Assembly (NCBI GenBank): GCA_050949055.1
Contig: JBMNFA010000001.1
Location: forward strand, 868,001 to 932,000
Direction of reading: 5' to 3'
Origin: JAEZJZ01 sp050949055
GTDB taxonomy: Bacteria; Bacillota; UBA994; UBA5500
DNA: 64,000 bases
Shown here: positions 1 to 7,875 of the stretch, one piece after another
How the letters are laid out: each line of letters begins with the position of its first letter
How positions within the stretch are numbered: the first letter of the stretch is position 1
Notes under the pieces: generated by a model
Databases searched by the model: none
The model's input: only the letters and a program-made list of their open reading frames with translations
Told to the model about the DNA's origin: nothing
Made by a program: the position numbers and the translations under genes

Positions 1-570
1 CTGGCCTCCGGACTGCGCCTGTCCTGGTCCCGACGCACGCAGCGAGGGTTCTTCCTGCGGGCAGAAGATTTCTTTGGCTATTGCCGCCGCCTGCATTACC
101 TGCAAGCCCACCTGAGACAAGAGGCCGAGCAGTTGCAGCAAGACTATCACCGGCAAGGACGCAGTCAGTTTTCGCTGGATTTAGCCTTGGGCACGATCAA
201 GGGGCAGGCTGCTCGCTTGCGCGATGAATACCAGGCGCTGGAGTCCCGCTCCCACGGAGAGAGTTTTTTGCATTTCTTCAGCCAACGCCTGATCCCAGAG
301 GGGCTCTATCTGCTGGACGAGCCAGAGACGCCGCTGTCGCCGCAAAATCAGCTGACATTTCTGGCGGTGCTGCAGGCGGCCGTGCAAGAGGGTAGCCAGT
401 TCATCATCGCCACCCACTCGCCCATCCTAATGGCTTATCCCGGCGCCACCATTTACGACTTGGACCATTCGCCGCCACAGAAAACAGAATATGAGCAGCT
501 AGAGCACGTGAGGCTGATGCGGAGCTTCCTGAACAACCCCGATTCCTACCTGCGGAGTCTGCTGCGGTAG
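1..570 (+). CDS. AAA-family ATPase, C-terminal part (5' end outside window)
   Basis: The frame is open from base 1, so the gene starts upstream of the window. The visible 189 residues hold a Walker B region (LYLLDEPETPLSP) followed about 35 residues later by the switch-histidine stretch FIIATHSPILM. This order is typical of ABC/SMC-like AAA ATPases of the RecF/AAA_21 type, which are soluble and often act alone or with a nuclease partner. The Walker A half is not in the window. The gene ends 20 bp before a palindrome and is followed by a sugar-acid kinase with no obvious functional link. Family assignment is sound; the substrate is unknown. Confidence 0.8.
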   Translation: MASGLRLSWSRRTQRGFFLRAEDFFGYCRRLHYLQAHLRQEAEQLQQDYHRQGRSQFSLDLALGTIKGQAARLRDEYQALESRSHGESFLHFFSQRLIPEGLYLLDEPETPLSPQNQLTFLAVLQAAVQEGSQFIIATHSPILMAYPGATIYDLDHSPPQKTEYEQLEHVRLMRSFLNNPDSYLRSLLR

Positions 571-589
571 GAAAGACCAAGATAGATGC

Positions 590-622
590 ATGCAAAAGTG
601 GGGACTGTCCCTGTTTTTGCAT
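590..622. repeat. Imperfect palindrome between genes, REP-like
   Basis: The left arm ATGCAAAAGTGGGGAC and the right arm GTCCCTGTTTTTGCAT are complementary at 13 of 16 positions, with a single base between them. The core GTGGGGACTGTCCC and the TTTTGCA edge resemble short interspersed palindromes I recall from Gram-positive and other genomes. It could act as a terminator for the upstream ATPase gene. An ATG inside it opens the downstream frame, but the proper ribosome site lies after it. Confidence 0.6.
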
Positions 623-640
623 CGGGAAAGGATGATACCC

Positions 641-2017
641 ATGACTGGAAATTCGGACTTGCAGCGGCTGATTGCGGCTGAACACAGAAAGATATTTGTG
701 CTGGACGATGACCCTACGGGTACCCAGACAGTGCATGGTGTGCCGGTATATACCTCGTGGCACGAGGACGATCTGCGGTCGGCCTTTGCTGAGCCCTCCC
801 GCTTGGTCTATCTGCTCACCAATAGCCGCGCTTTGCCGGCGTCAAAGGTAGCGGTGATGTACGGCACTATTTCTTCCCGGATTCACCGCCTGGCCACCGA
901 GACGGGTTGGCAGTTTTCCATTATTCATCGCAGCGACTCCACGCTGCGGGGCCACTACCCACTGGAAAGCGAGGCGACGCAGAGCAGCTTGCAGCAAGCC
1001 GGATATCGGTTTGACGGTGAGATTTTGATCCCGTTCTTTGCCGAGGGAGGGCGGTTTACTCGTGACGACATCCATTGGGTACAGGAACCTGATCGCTGGG
1101 TTCCGGCGGCGGAGACAGAGTTTGCCAAGGATGCTACCTTCGGCTATACACAATCGAACTTGAAGCAATGGATCGAGGAGAAGACCGCCGGCCGCGTGCA
1201 GGCCAACCAGGTGCAGTCGATCTCGCTCGAGTTGCTGCGGCAAGCAGGCAGCCTGGCTGTGCGGGACCTGCTACTCTCGGGGGGCGGATTTGGTCATTAT
1301 GTGGTGAATGCGCTGGATTATGACGATCTACGCACCTTCACCCTTGGCCTCCTGTTGGCCGAGCAGGCGGGTAAGCGCTTTCTGGTGCGGTCGGCCGCCT
1401 CCTTCGTCAAGGTGCGAGGCGGCATCAGCGATCGTCCCCTGCTTACCGGCCGCGAACTGCTGGCAAACAGGACAGGCGGCGGCTTGGTGGTCGTAGGCTC
1501 CCATGTGGCCAAGACGACCACGCAACTGCAGCAGGCTTGCCAGCTGCCTGGCGTACAGGCGATTGAGCTATCCGTACCCCGCTTACTCTCCGGGGGGCGC
1601 GAAAGGGAACTGGAACGGGCATCCAACCTGTGTGCTGAGGGTTTGGCCAGTGGGCGTACCACCATTGTCTATACCTCCCGCCGCTTGCAGACTGTGGTGA
1701 ACGCGATCAGCGAGGCCAACTTGGATATCTCGCGCAGTGTGTCGGCAGCGCTGGTGAGGTTGGTGAGTGAGTTGCCGACGGCCCCGGCGTTCCTGGTGGC
1801 CAAAGGCGGCATCACCTCCAGCGACATCGCCACGGAGGCGCTGCTAGTCAAGCGAGCCCTGGTCTGGGGGCAAATTCGCCCCGGCATTCCGGTCTGGGAC
1901 ACCAGAGGACAAGGCAAGTATCCGGGGCTGCCCTACATCATCTTCCCTGGCAATGTGGGCGATGACGACACCTTGCGGGAGATAGTGGCAGAACTGCAGG
2001 CAGCTCAGAACAACTGA
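641..2017 (+). CDS. Four-carbon acid sugar kinase family protein (OtnK/DtnK-like)
   Basis: The product is about 458 residues, the normal length for this family (formerly DUF1537). These kinases phosphorylate four-carbon sugar acids such as erythronate or threonate in the cytoplasm. The N-terminal motif FVLDDDPTGTQTVHG is a family hallmark, followed by a conserved IIHRSDSTLRGHYP stretch; the C-terminal nucleotide-binding domain has the KGGITSSDIA and FPGNVGDDDT motifs. I prefer the ATG at 641, with GGAAAGG 9 bases upstream, over the ATG at 590, which sits in a palindrome. No aldolase or dehydrogenase partner lies next to it, so the exact substrate cannot be told. Confidence 0.88.
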   Translation: MTGNSDLQRLIAAEHRKIFVLDDDPTGTQTVHGVPVYTSWHEDDLRSAFAEPSRLVYLLTNSRALPASKVAVMYGTISSRIHRLATETGWQFSIIHRSDSTLRGHYPLESEATQSSLQQAGYRFDGEILIPFFAEGGRFTRDDIHWVQEPDRWVPAAETEFAKDATFGYTQSNLKQWIEEKTAGRVQANQVQSISLELLRQAGSLAVRDLLLSGGGFGHYVVNALDYDDLRTFTLGLLLAEQAGKRFLVRSAASFVKVRGGISDRPLLTGRELLANRTGGGLVVVGSHVAKTTTQLQQACQLPGVQAIELSVPRLLSGGRERELERASNLCAEGLASGRTTIVYTSRRLQTVVNAISEANLDISRSVSAALVRLVSELPTAPAFLVAKGGITSSDIATEALLVKRALVWGQIRPGIPVWDTRGQGKYPGLPYIIFPGNVGDDDTLREIVAELQAAQNN

Positions 2018-2094
2018 TCTGCTTGCCAGGCCCTGGTTGCTCGCTCTAGCGACCAAGGTAATTGGGCAACCTAACCCCATGAGGGAGGTGCCCT

Positions 2095-2445
2095 ATGGAT
2101 CACATCAGAGGAATTGCGATCAAGTCGCTGTTCAACGGCATCCCGGCCATCGCTATTCTCAGCACCAGCGGCCAATTGTCTTTAGGAGTGGCTGTCGTTG
2201 TGGCCATCATGCTCACCGTTTTTGCCTACATCCTGGGGGACTTGTTTGTGCTGCCCCGCAGCAACAACTCGCTAGCCACCCTGGCGGATATCGGCCTGGC
2301 CTTCCTAATCCTGTGGGCGTTACGCAGCTTAGGAGTTCCGCTCAGCTGGGCTGGAATCATCTACACCACGGCGGCGGTCAGCCTGGTGGAGTGGCTATTT
2401 TTCCACCCTTACCTGCACCGGGAAGTGCGTCGAGACGAAATATGA
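2095..2445 (+). CDS. DUF2512 family small membrane protein (YndM-like)
   Basis: The 116-residue product is almost entirely hydrophobic, with about four predicted transmembrane segments and a charged C-terminal tail (HREVRRDEI). Length, the LGDLFVLPRSNN stretch and the LADIGLAF segment match the DUF2512/YndM family of endospore formers, whose role is not known. A clear GGGAGG ribosome site lies just before the ATG, and a strong hairpin follows the stop. It appears to be a single-gene unit. Confidence 0.8.
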   Translation: MDHIRGIAIKSLFNGIPAIAILSTSGQLSLGVAVVVAIMLTVFAYILGDLFVLPRSNNSLATLADIGLAFLILWALRSLGVPLSWAGIIYTTAAVSLVEWLFFHPYLHREVRRDEI

Positions 2446-2460
2446 CCTGACCATCCCAGT

Positions 2461-2498
2461 CAGGCACCCACTGTTCAGGCGGTGGGTGCCTGTCCTTC
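2461..2498 (+). terminator. Hairpin terminator after the DUF2512 gene
   Basis: Perfect 11-bp stem CAGGCACCCAC / GTGGGTGCCTG with a 10-base loop, followed by a pyrimidine-rich tail (TCCTTCCT). It starts 15 bases after the stop codon. The tail is not a pure T-run. Confidence 0.7.
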
Positions 2499-2786
2499 CT
2501 GCTCTAGAAGGCCCTGTGGGGGGGCGTCCGACGTTGAGCATGCTTCAGTAGGAGCAAATCTGTGACATCACCACTTACCGGAACTGGCCAGACAACGCTG
2601 ATGCCACCCCTTGCCCATCGTGAGCAAAGGAGCAGTGATTGTGGCGCGCTAGCATAACGCCGACTGCAACTAAATAGGAGCATCATCGTATTATTTTCTA
2701 TATGGTGGCCTGTAGACGAATTAGCTGCCAGGCGAAATGCGACGGGCTGCAGGCGGAGCGATTTGAACTGAAGCGGGGGTTGGACT
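2499..2786. other. Intergenic, nothing recognised
   Basis: About 290 bases without a convincing gene. The only open frame is a short minus-strand frame with no ribosome site and an unusual composition. No promoter match is strong enough to report. Confidence 0.5.
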
Positions 2787-3182
2787 ATGAGTGTAGCTGC
2801 AGGCGGAGCCGCAGCAGCTGCGGCTGCCCATCAGGCCGAGATGCGGAAGGAGGAAGAGAAGTTGACCTCATATAATAGCAGCGACCTGGACGGTTGGGAA
2901 TTCAAAATCGTCCGTTCGTCAGCGCGCATTAAAGGAGACAAGTTCAGGCAGCTCTGCCAGGAGGAAGCTGAAAACGGCTGGGAGCTGGTGGAGAAGTTCG
3001 ATGACTACCGGGTGCGCTTCAAGCGCCGTGTGGAACGCAGGCAACTGGACAGGCATGCCACGCTGGATCCCTACCGTACTACCTATGGCCTCAGCGAAGG
3101 TAAGGTGGTCCTGATCGTGCTAAGTGTGGCGTTGGTGATCGCGATGGGGGTTGTGTTGCTGGTTGTTATGCTCAACCGCTAG
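2787..3182 (+). CDS. Hypothetical tail-anchored membrane protein
   Basis: The product is 131 residues. It begins with an alanine-rich stretch, continues with a charged domain containing paired aromatic motifs (LDGWEFKIVR and ENGWELVEKFDDYRVRFKR) and ends with one hydrophobic segment of about 22 residues and a short KR-poor tail, so it is probably a C-terminally anchored membrane protein with its domain in the cytoplasm. The two GWE units resemble small DUF4177-like domains, but I cannot assign the family. A GGGGG ribosome site precedes the ATG and a hairpin follows the stop. Confidence 0.65.
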   Translation: MSVAAGGAAAAAAAHQAEMRKEEEKLTSYNSSDLDGWEFKIVRSSARIKGDKFRQLCQEEAENGWELVEKFDDYRVRFKRRVERRQLDRHATLDPYRTTYGLSEGKVVLIVLSVALVIAMGVVLLVVMLNR

Positions 3183-3186
3183 ATTA

Positions 3187-3216
3187 GGGGGCACTCTCGC
3201 ATTGGGGAGTGCCCTT
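3187..3216 (+). terminator. Hairpin terminator
   Basis: Eight-base-pair stem GGGCACTC / GAGTGCCC with a 10-base loop, starting 6 bases after the stop of the preceding membrane-protein gene. It is followed by TTATGCTT, a weak T-tract. Confidence 0.6.
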
Positions 3217-3342
3217 ATGCTTGGAGGATGACTTGCCGTCAGCTGCCGGTACTGGCGCGATGCTTAACCCCACTTGCCACAGAGCCGTAGTCAGCCCCAG
3301 AAAGGTCAACCTAGGTTTGGAGGATACCTAAACTATCTAGGC

Positions 3343-3359
3343 ATACCCCGTGGGGGTAT
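3343..3359. promoter_or_regulatory. CsoR/CstR-type operator candidate
   Basis: The sequence ATACCCCGTGGGGGTAT has perfect 7-bp arms (ATACCCC / GGGGTAT) around a 3-base spacer. This G-tract/C-tract dyad flanked by AT is the classic operator form of the CsoR superfamily (copper-sensing CsoR, persulfide-sensing CstR, FrmR/RcnR). It lies about 45 bp upstream of the thioredoxin-reductase-like pseudogene and likely controlled it when intact. No CsoR-family gene is in the window. Confidence 0.6.
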
Positions 3360-3404
3360 ATATGATGACAATAACGAGCAAAGAGACTACTGGGCGAACG
3401 GGAT

Positions 3405-3910
3405 GTGGAGGGAAATTTCGATATCGCCGTCGTCGGCTGTGGCCCAGCGGGGCTGTCTGCGGCCATTAACGCCAAGATACGAAACAAGACAGTTTGAGTG
3501 TTTGGAGTAGAAATCTGTAGCCCCAAGTTGCAGAGCGCCCCTTGGGTGGACAATTACTTGGGGTTTGAGCGTATTGATGGCCAGAATTTGCGCGACCGGT
3601 TCATCAACCACGCCCGCAGCATGGGAGTGGAGATCTATCGTACCCGCGTGGACAACATCTACGAAAACGGCGATGATAGCTTCATGCTAGTCGCCAAATC
3701 AGAACTCTTTCAGGCCCAAGCAGTGATTATCGCCACCGGAGTCTCCCATGCCAGCTATTTGCCGGGCGAACGGGACTTTACATCGCTGGGGTGTTCGCGG
3801 CCGGGGATGTCACCGGGCGACCGCTGCAGTTGGCCATGGCGGTGGGCGAAGGTTTGGTTGCTGGTCTCAGCGCTGCAGCTTATGTGGAACGCAAACGCAG
3901 GCAGGAGTAA
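3405..3910 (+). pseudogene. Thioredoxin-reductase-like FAD oxidoreductase, internally deleted
   Basis: The N-terminal FAD-binding motif is intact (FDIAVVGCGPAGLSAA) from a GTG at 3405. A TGA stop interrupts the frame at 3495-3497, after which the same frame continues with the APWVDNYLG region and then AVIIATGVSH and YLPGERDF. At about 3780 it jumps to the family's C-terminal motif in another frame (GVFAAGDVTGRPLQLAMA), ending with TAA at 3908. The NADP-binding domain and the CxxC redox centre are missing, a loss of over one hundred codons. The TGA does not align with any redox cysteine, so I read it as a nonsense mutation and not as selenocysteine. Confidence 0.85.
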
Positions 3911-3973
3911 ATACAAACAATGGGCCACCCACACCTGAATGGGGATAGCCCTGCTTGTTAGTACTCATACGGG

Positions 3974-4819
3974 TCAGCGGTAGCTATGGATGCCTGGCAA
4001 CAGAATGTTCACGCCGATGAAGGTGAAGATGACGCAAGCGAAGCCGATCACTGAGAACCAAGCTGCCCGCTTTCCCCGCCACCCGCGGTTGAAGCGTAGA
4101 TGCAGATAAGCTGAGTAGATCAGCCAGGTGATCAATGACCAGGTCTCCTTCGGGTCCCAACCCCAGTAGCGGGACCAGGCGCTCTTAGCCCAAATAGCAC
4201 CGGTGATGATCACCAACGTGAGCATCAGATAGCCGAAAGCGCTGAGACGATAGTTGAGGTAATCGCAAACCTCGGCGTCGGGAAGCACGTGGCTGTCACC
4301 TAGTCCCCCCTGCTGGCTCGCTTGTGTCAGGTGGCCCTGTTGTTGGCGCTCTGCCAGCAGATACATCACAGCCAGCCCTGCCGCCACCGCAAAGGATCCA
4401 TAGGAAATGATCGCTGTGCCCACATGCAGCCCTAACCAGCGGCTTTGCAGGGCGGGCATCAGCGCCTTGATGGTCTTGGGCTGCATAGCTGCATAGCCCA
4501 TCATCAAGAAGGCCAGAGGCACCACGAAAGTTCCCACCGATGTGAACCTGTAGACAAAATGCAGCAGCAGATAACAAAGCACAATGCTCCAAGTGAAGCT
4601 GTTGGCAAACTCAAACTGGTTGCTGAAGGGGAGTCGCCCAGACTCAATTACTCGCAACACGAGAGCCGTCGTGTGCGCCAAGAAGCCGGCGATGGTGATT
4701 AACACAGCCGCCTTGCCCACCTGCTGTTTCTTGGTGAGCACAAAGACAAAGAAGGCCACAGCGGCAATCAGATAGATAGCTAAGGCCAAGGTGAAAAACA
4801 GCTCTTCGAAGTAAACCAT
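3974..4819 (-). CDS. ccsA: Cytochrome c biogenesis protein CcsA/ResC (haem handling)
   Basis: The 281-residue integral membrane protein has about eight predicted transmembrane segments and the tryptophan-rich WWD motif of haem-handling proteins (SRYWGWDPKETWSLITW, near residue 215). With ResB it forms the system II synthase that carries haem across the membrane and attaches it to CxxCH motifs. Several conserved histidines (for example LGLHVGTA and AYLHLRF) are haem ligand candidates. It lies 110 bp downstream of resB on the same strand and close to a multiheme cytochrome gene that needs it. Confidence 0.92.
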   Translation of the reverse strand: MVYFEELFFTLALAIYLIAAVAFFVFVLTKKQQVGKAAVLITIAGFLAHTTALVLRVIESGRLPFSNQFEFANSFTWSIVLCYLLLHFVYRFTSVGTFVVPLAFLMMGYAAMQPKTIKALMPALQSRWLGLHVGTAIISYGSFAVAAGLAVMYLLAERQQQGHLTQASQQGGLGDSHVLPDAEVCDYLNYRLSAFGYLMLTLVIITGAIWAKSAWSRYWGWDPKETWSLITWLIYSAYLHLRFNRGWRGKRAAWFSVIGFACVIFTFIGVNILLPGIHSYR

Positions 4820-4928
4820 ACCCGTCTCTTCTCTCCTTCTCTAGGCAGTGCGGGATGTCTAGGACCGCGTGCTGCAGCTGTCCAGTCCAGTCTACTGAAT
4901 AGGTCGGAATAGACTCGGCCTCACCCAC

Positions 4929-6167
4929 TCAACTGTTTTCGGAGCCCCGACGCTTTACCTGGGCAACATAGCGCTGCAGCTGATAGTTGAGGCCCCAGCT
5001 ATTCTTGCGGCTGACAACTCGCAGGCTTTCACCATCGAGCAGAATATACTTGGGATAGGTGTAAAAGGACATGAACAGACCCAAGAGCAGCAGCAAGAAG
5101 CCCAGCAGCACCAAAGGATATCCGACGTCTTTGCGGAAAGTGATCCCAGTGTACAGGACTGAATCAGGAAAGACAATGTTCAGTTCGCCTAGCTCGAGGG
5201 GTTGTCCTGGCTCCAGCACATAGGAGCCGATATGCTGACCGTATTGGTGCAGGATCACCGCATAGAAGGGGTTGTTCTTTTGTTCGGTCATGGTCAGCGG
5301 TTGGCCAGTTTCTGAGACCACCATATCCGGGAAAAACCCATATAGGTATACGCTCAGATGAGCAGGTTGATAGAAATAGGTTTCGTTGTCGCGCAGCATC
5401 TGACTGGCCAGCAGGTTGCCAGCAGCATCGGTGATGTTCAGCTCACTAGCCCAACCATAGCTGGTCTGAAAGAACTCTATCCCTCTATGCTTAAGCGGTT
5501 GGTTAACCCAGATGGTCCCGCTGCGGACCGCCTGTTCAGCTTCCATCACGGTTAGCTGGCTATAGTACTGCTCAACGCTATTATCCTCGCGAAATTGAAT
5601 AAAGAAATCATCTAAACGCAGGGAGAATCCCTGCGTCCCAAAAGCACGAATATCACCCGGCAGCATGTCAAAAAACCCTTCCTCAGCCAGCAAGCCACCC
5701 ACTAAAGCGCCCAGCATGATCACCACTACCCCCAGGTGAGTGACGCTGGAACCGAGACTCCCTATCCTGTGTTTGGCAGCCTTGAAGCCACTATCTGTAG
5801 CAGTGACCTGATAACGCTTTCTCCGCAGCCACTGTTTTAGTTTCTCGACGTCCAAGGCCGGGTGATATAGGTTCTCGGAACCTGGCGCAGGCAAAGGAAA
5901 GTAGGTTCGTTCAACCCTCTTCAACTGTGCCGGCAATATCTTTAGCGTACAACCGACCAAGTTGATGCAAAACAGCAGCGAGAGAGTTCTGAAGACAAAC
6001 GAGCTATATACCTTGTCCAGCTGAAAGAAAACGATCGCCTGGCCCAGCGCATGGTATCTTTCCAGATAGGTACTAGCCTCAAGCCCTTGCGGCAGCAAGG
6101 TTCCAATGATTGAATACGCGGCTATGATCACAAAGAGAGCGATAGCGAACCCAAGGCTGGTGATCAG
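4929..6167 (-). CDS. resB: Cytochrome c biogenesis protein ResB (Ccs1)
   Basis: This is the partner of CcsA in system II cytochrome c maturation. It shows the ResB pattern: early transmembrane helices (including IIAAYSIIGTLLPQG), a third helix (SSVTHLGVVVIMLGALVG), a large extracytoplasmic domain, and a last helix (GYPLVLLGFLLLLLGLFMSFYTYP). The first clear start, GTG at 6131, lies inside the first helix, so translation probably begins upstream. The frame stays open to a TAG near 6195; CTG at 6167, with AAGAGG about 9 bases before it, is my choice, and an ATC at 6185 is the alternative. The 5' boundary is uncertain; the function is not. Confidence 0.88.
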   Translation of the reverse strand: MITSLGFAIALFVIIAAYSIIGTLLPQGLEASTYLERYHALGQAIVFFQLDKVYSSFVFRTLSLLFCINLVGCTLKILPAQLKRVERTYFPLPAPGSENLYHPALDVEKLKQWLRRKRYQVTATDSGFKAAKHRIGSLGSSVTHLGVVVIMLGALVGGLLAEEGFFDMLPGDIRAFGTQGFSLRLDDFFIQFREDNSVEQYYSQLTVMEAEQAVRSGTIWVNQPLKHRGIEFFQTSYGWASELNITDAAGNLLASQMLRDNETYFYQPAHLSVYLYGFFPDMVVSETGQPLTMTEQKNNPFYAVILHQYGQHIGSYVLEPGQPLELGELNIVFPDSVLYTGITFRKDVGYPLVLLGFLLLLLGLFMSFYTYPKYILLDGESLRVVSRKNSWGLNYQLQRYVAQVKRRGSENS

Positions 6168-6320
6168 TCTACTGAACCTCTTGATGACACTCTACCCCCT
6201 GTATACTATCAACCCAAAATCTATCGTGCAGCGTCAAATCTCAGTCCATTTGTTTGAAGTGTCATTGTACCCTGCAGCATGCGGTTTGAGACTTGACGCC
6301 TTTCTGGTTATCTTTGGAAA

Positions 6321-6346
6321 AGGAAAGGGGAGAAATCTCCCCTTTC
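6321..6346 (-). terminator. Terminator after the multiheme cytochrome gene
   Basis: Perfect 11-bp inverted repeat GAAAGGGGAGA / TCTCCCCTTTC with a 2-base centre (6323-6346), 53 bases beyond the cytochrome stop codon. On the minus strand it is followed by CCTTTTCC. It separates the cytochrome gene from resB. Confidence 0.65.
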
Positions 6347-6398
6347 GTGTGATTGTCGGCTGCAACATGTTGGCTACGGGCGTGCCAACCCTGTCAAA

Positions 6399-7736
6399 TC
6401 AGTGTCCCAGCGGTGGCGGCAATTCCGGGATCAGGCGCTGGTTGTCTTTGCTGTCGGTCTCGCGCAGGTCCTCCAGGCGCAGCCAAATGCGAGTGTTGTC
6501 GTGACAGGATTCACAGCTTTCGTTTTGGAAGGTACTGCGTTGGATGTTATGCGTCGGGGAATACTTCCAATTTGATTTCTGGTCGAAATTGGGCAGCATA
6601 TCATCCTCCACCACCTCCAACATGCTGGCTTGAGTGGGAACATGCCTGAGAACCACATACTTGTAGGGCCGTTCTTCAGTAATCTCCGGATTATAGCCGA
6701 TCCTAAACATCAAGCGTGTTTGTGATGAACTGGCCAACTTGCCTTCGTCATTGGGGTCAAGATGGCACTCAAAACAGTTGTTACTGGCCTGCGCATGGCA
6801 AACTTGGCAGGAGAGCGAATCCCCATGGACGCTATGGAAAGAATCGCTGGCCACCGCCGGATCCTTGTCCTGGTGACAGCCGATACAGGTGGGCAAATTC
6901 TCCTCCCACATGTTAGCGGCCTGGGAACCACTGCCATGGAAGTTGTCTATCTGATGACAGTCCATACAGGTCATGCCATTGGAGTAGTGAACATCGCCAC
7001 TGAATCCCACCTTGCCCATGAATTCTCCCGCGTTCCTGGCATTGTGGCAGCCATAGCAGGTTTCATCCATCGGGGGCGTGTCAAAGAATGTGTGCTCGGC
7101 CACCAGTCCCTGCGAATAGTTCTTGGGGCGGCTGACATGGCAGTCACCGCAGGTGGCATGGCACTTGTAGCAGTCGTTGTTGAAGACCTCTTCGTGATGA
7201 GGCGACTCCGCTAGAGCACCATAGTTAGTGAACTCCAGCAAACCATTGCTCATCCCTGCCAGGGTGAAGTGAATGGAACTAGAGAACGTGTCGGTCACGT
7301 CACTATGGCACTCAGCACAGGTAGCATTAAAATCGCGTGATGGATAAGGCTGCATCCCGGAATGGGCCACCTGCTTGTCGGGTTCGTTCTTTCCCCCGTG
7401 GCAAGTGATGCACCCCAGGCTGCCGTGGGTGGAGCTCAAGAACTCCTCGGAGACGAGAAACATCTGCACAGCTTCCAGCTGTGGTCCGGGGGCACCTCAG
7501 CCACCGGTGTTCTCGACTACTGCCCCCTGGCCAACGGTAGACATGCTGATCACGCTTTCGTTGGTGTGACACGCGATGCAAGCAGAGCTGTCGATGGACT
7601 CGTAGACTACGCCGGGGGTCGGCCCCAGACCGCTGCTGGCCATGAAACCGTGACCATATAGAGCACCACCCATGGCCAGAACCAGAATGGTCAACAAAGC
7701 CAGGCGGCTGTCAAATCTTCTCGGGTGTTGCGACAC
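6399..7736 (-). CDS. Eleven-haem c-type cytochrome with an in-frame UGA (possible selenoprotein)
   Basis: The full frame encodes 445 residues if the TGA at 7497-7499 (codon 80) is read through. The N-terminus has a membrane anchor at about residues 11-33. One CxxCH motif (CIACH, residues 53-57) lies before the UGA and ten lie after it (CITCH, CAECH, CYKCH, CGDCH, CYGCH, CMDCH, CIGCH, CQVCH, CFECH, CESCH), so it is an outward-facing multihaem electron carrier. The GTG start at 7736 has an AGGAGG site at ideal distance. The UGA lies in a glycine-rich linker (ENTGG-UGA-GAPGP) and not in a haem motif. A hairpin compatible with a bacterial SECIS follows it. The alternative is a nonsense mutation that separates an anchored one-haem peptide from the rest. 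It lies between the rhodanese lipoprotein and resB/ccsA genes, all on the minus strand. Confidence 0.82.
7467..7483 (-). promoter_or_regulatory. Possible bacterial SECIS hairpin after the cytochrome UGA
   Basis: The stem CACAGC / GCTGTG (6 bp) has the 5-base loop TGGAA. The loop begins 19 bases after the UGA, inside the 16-37 range described for bacterial SECIS elements, and has a G in its first two positions. This fits the published consensus but is short and could occur by chance. Confidence 0.4.
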
Positions 7737-7875
7737 TGACTCACCTCCTAGGTAGGGCACCAAACCCATAACCATCCGATTTGGATCAAAGCATGAGTGA
7801 GTTGGCAGTGGACTCGGCACCTGATTATGTCTGATGACACAGTGCTAGTGTCTATGTTCGCAGTAAGGCAGAACC

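Noticed and set aside
3495..3497. UGA in the thioredoxin-reductase remnant as selenocysteine
   Set aside because: It is not at a redox cysteine and the gene has lost its catalytic domain.
3274..3510. Plus-strand frame of 78 codons across the CsoR-type operator
   Set aside because: It overlaps the operator and the pseudogene start in another frame and has no ribosome site.
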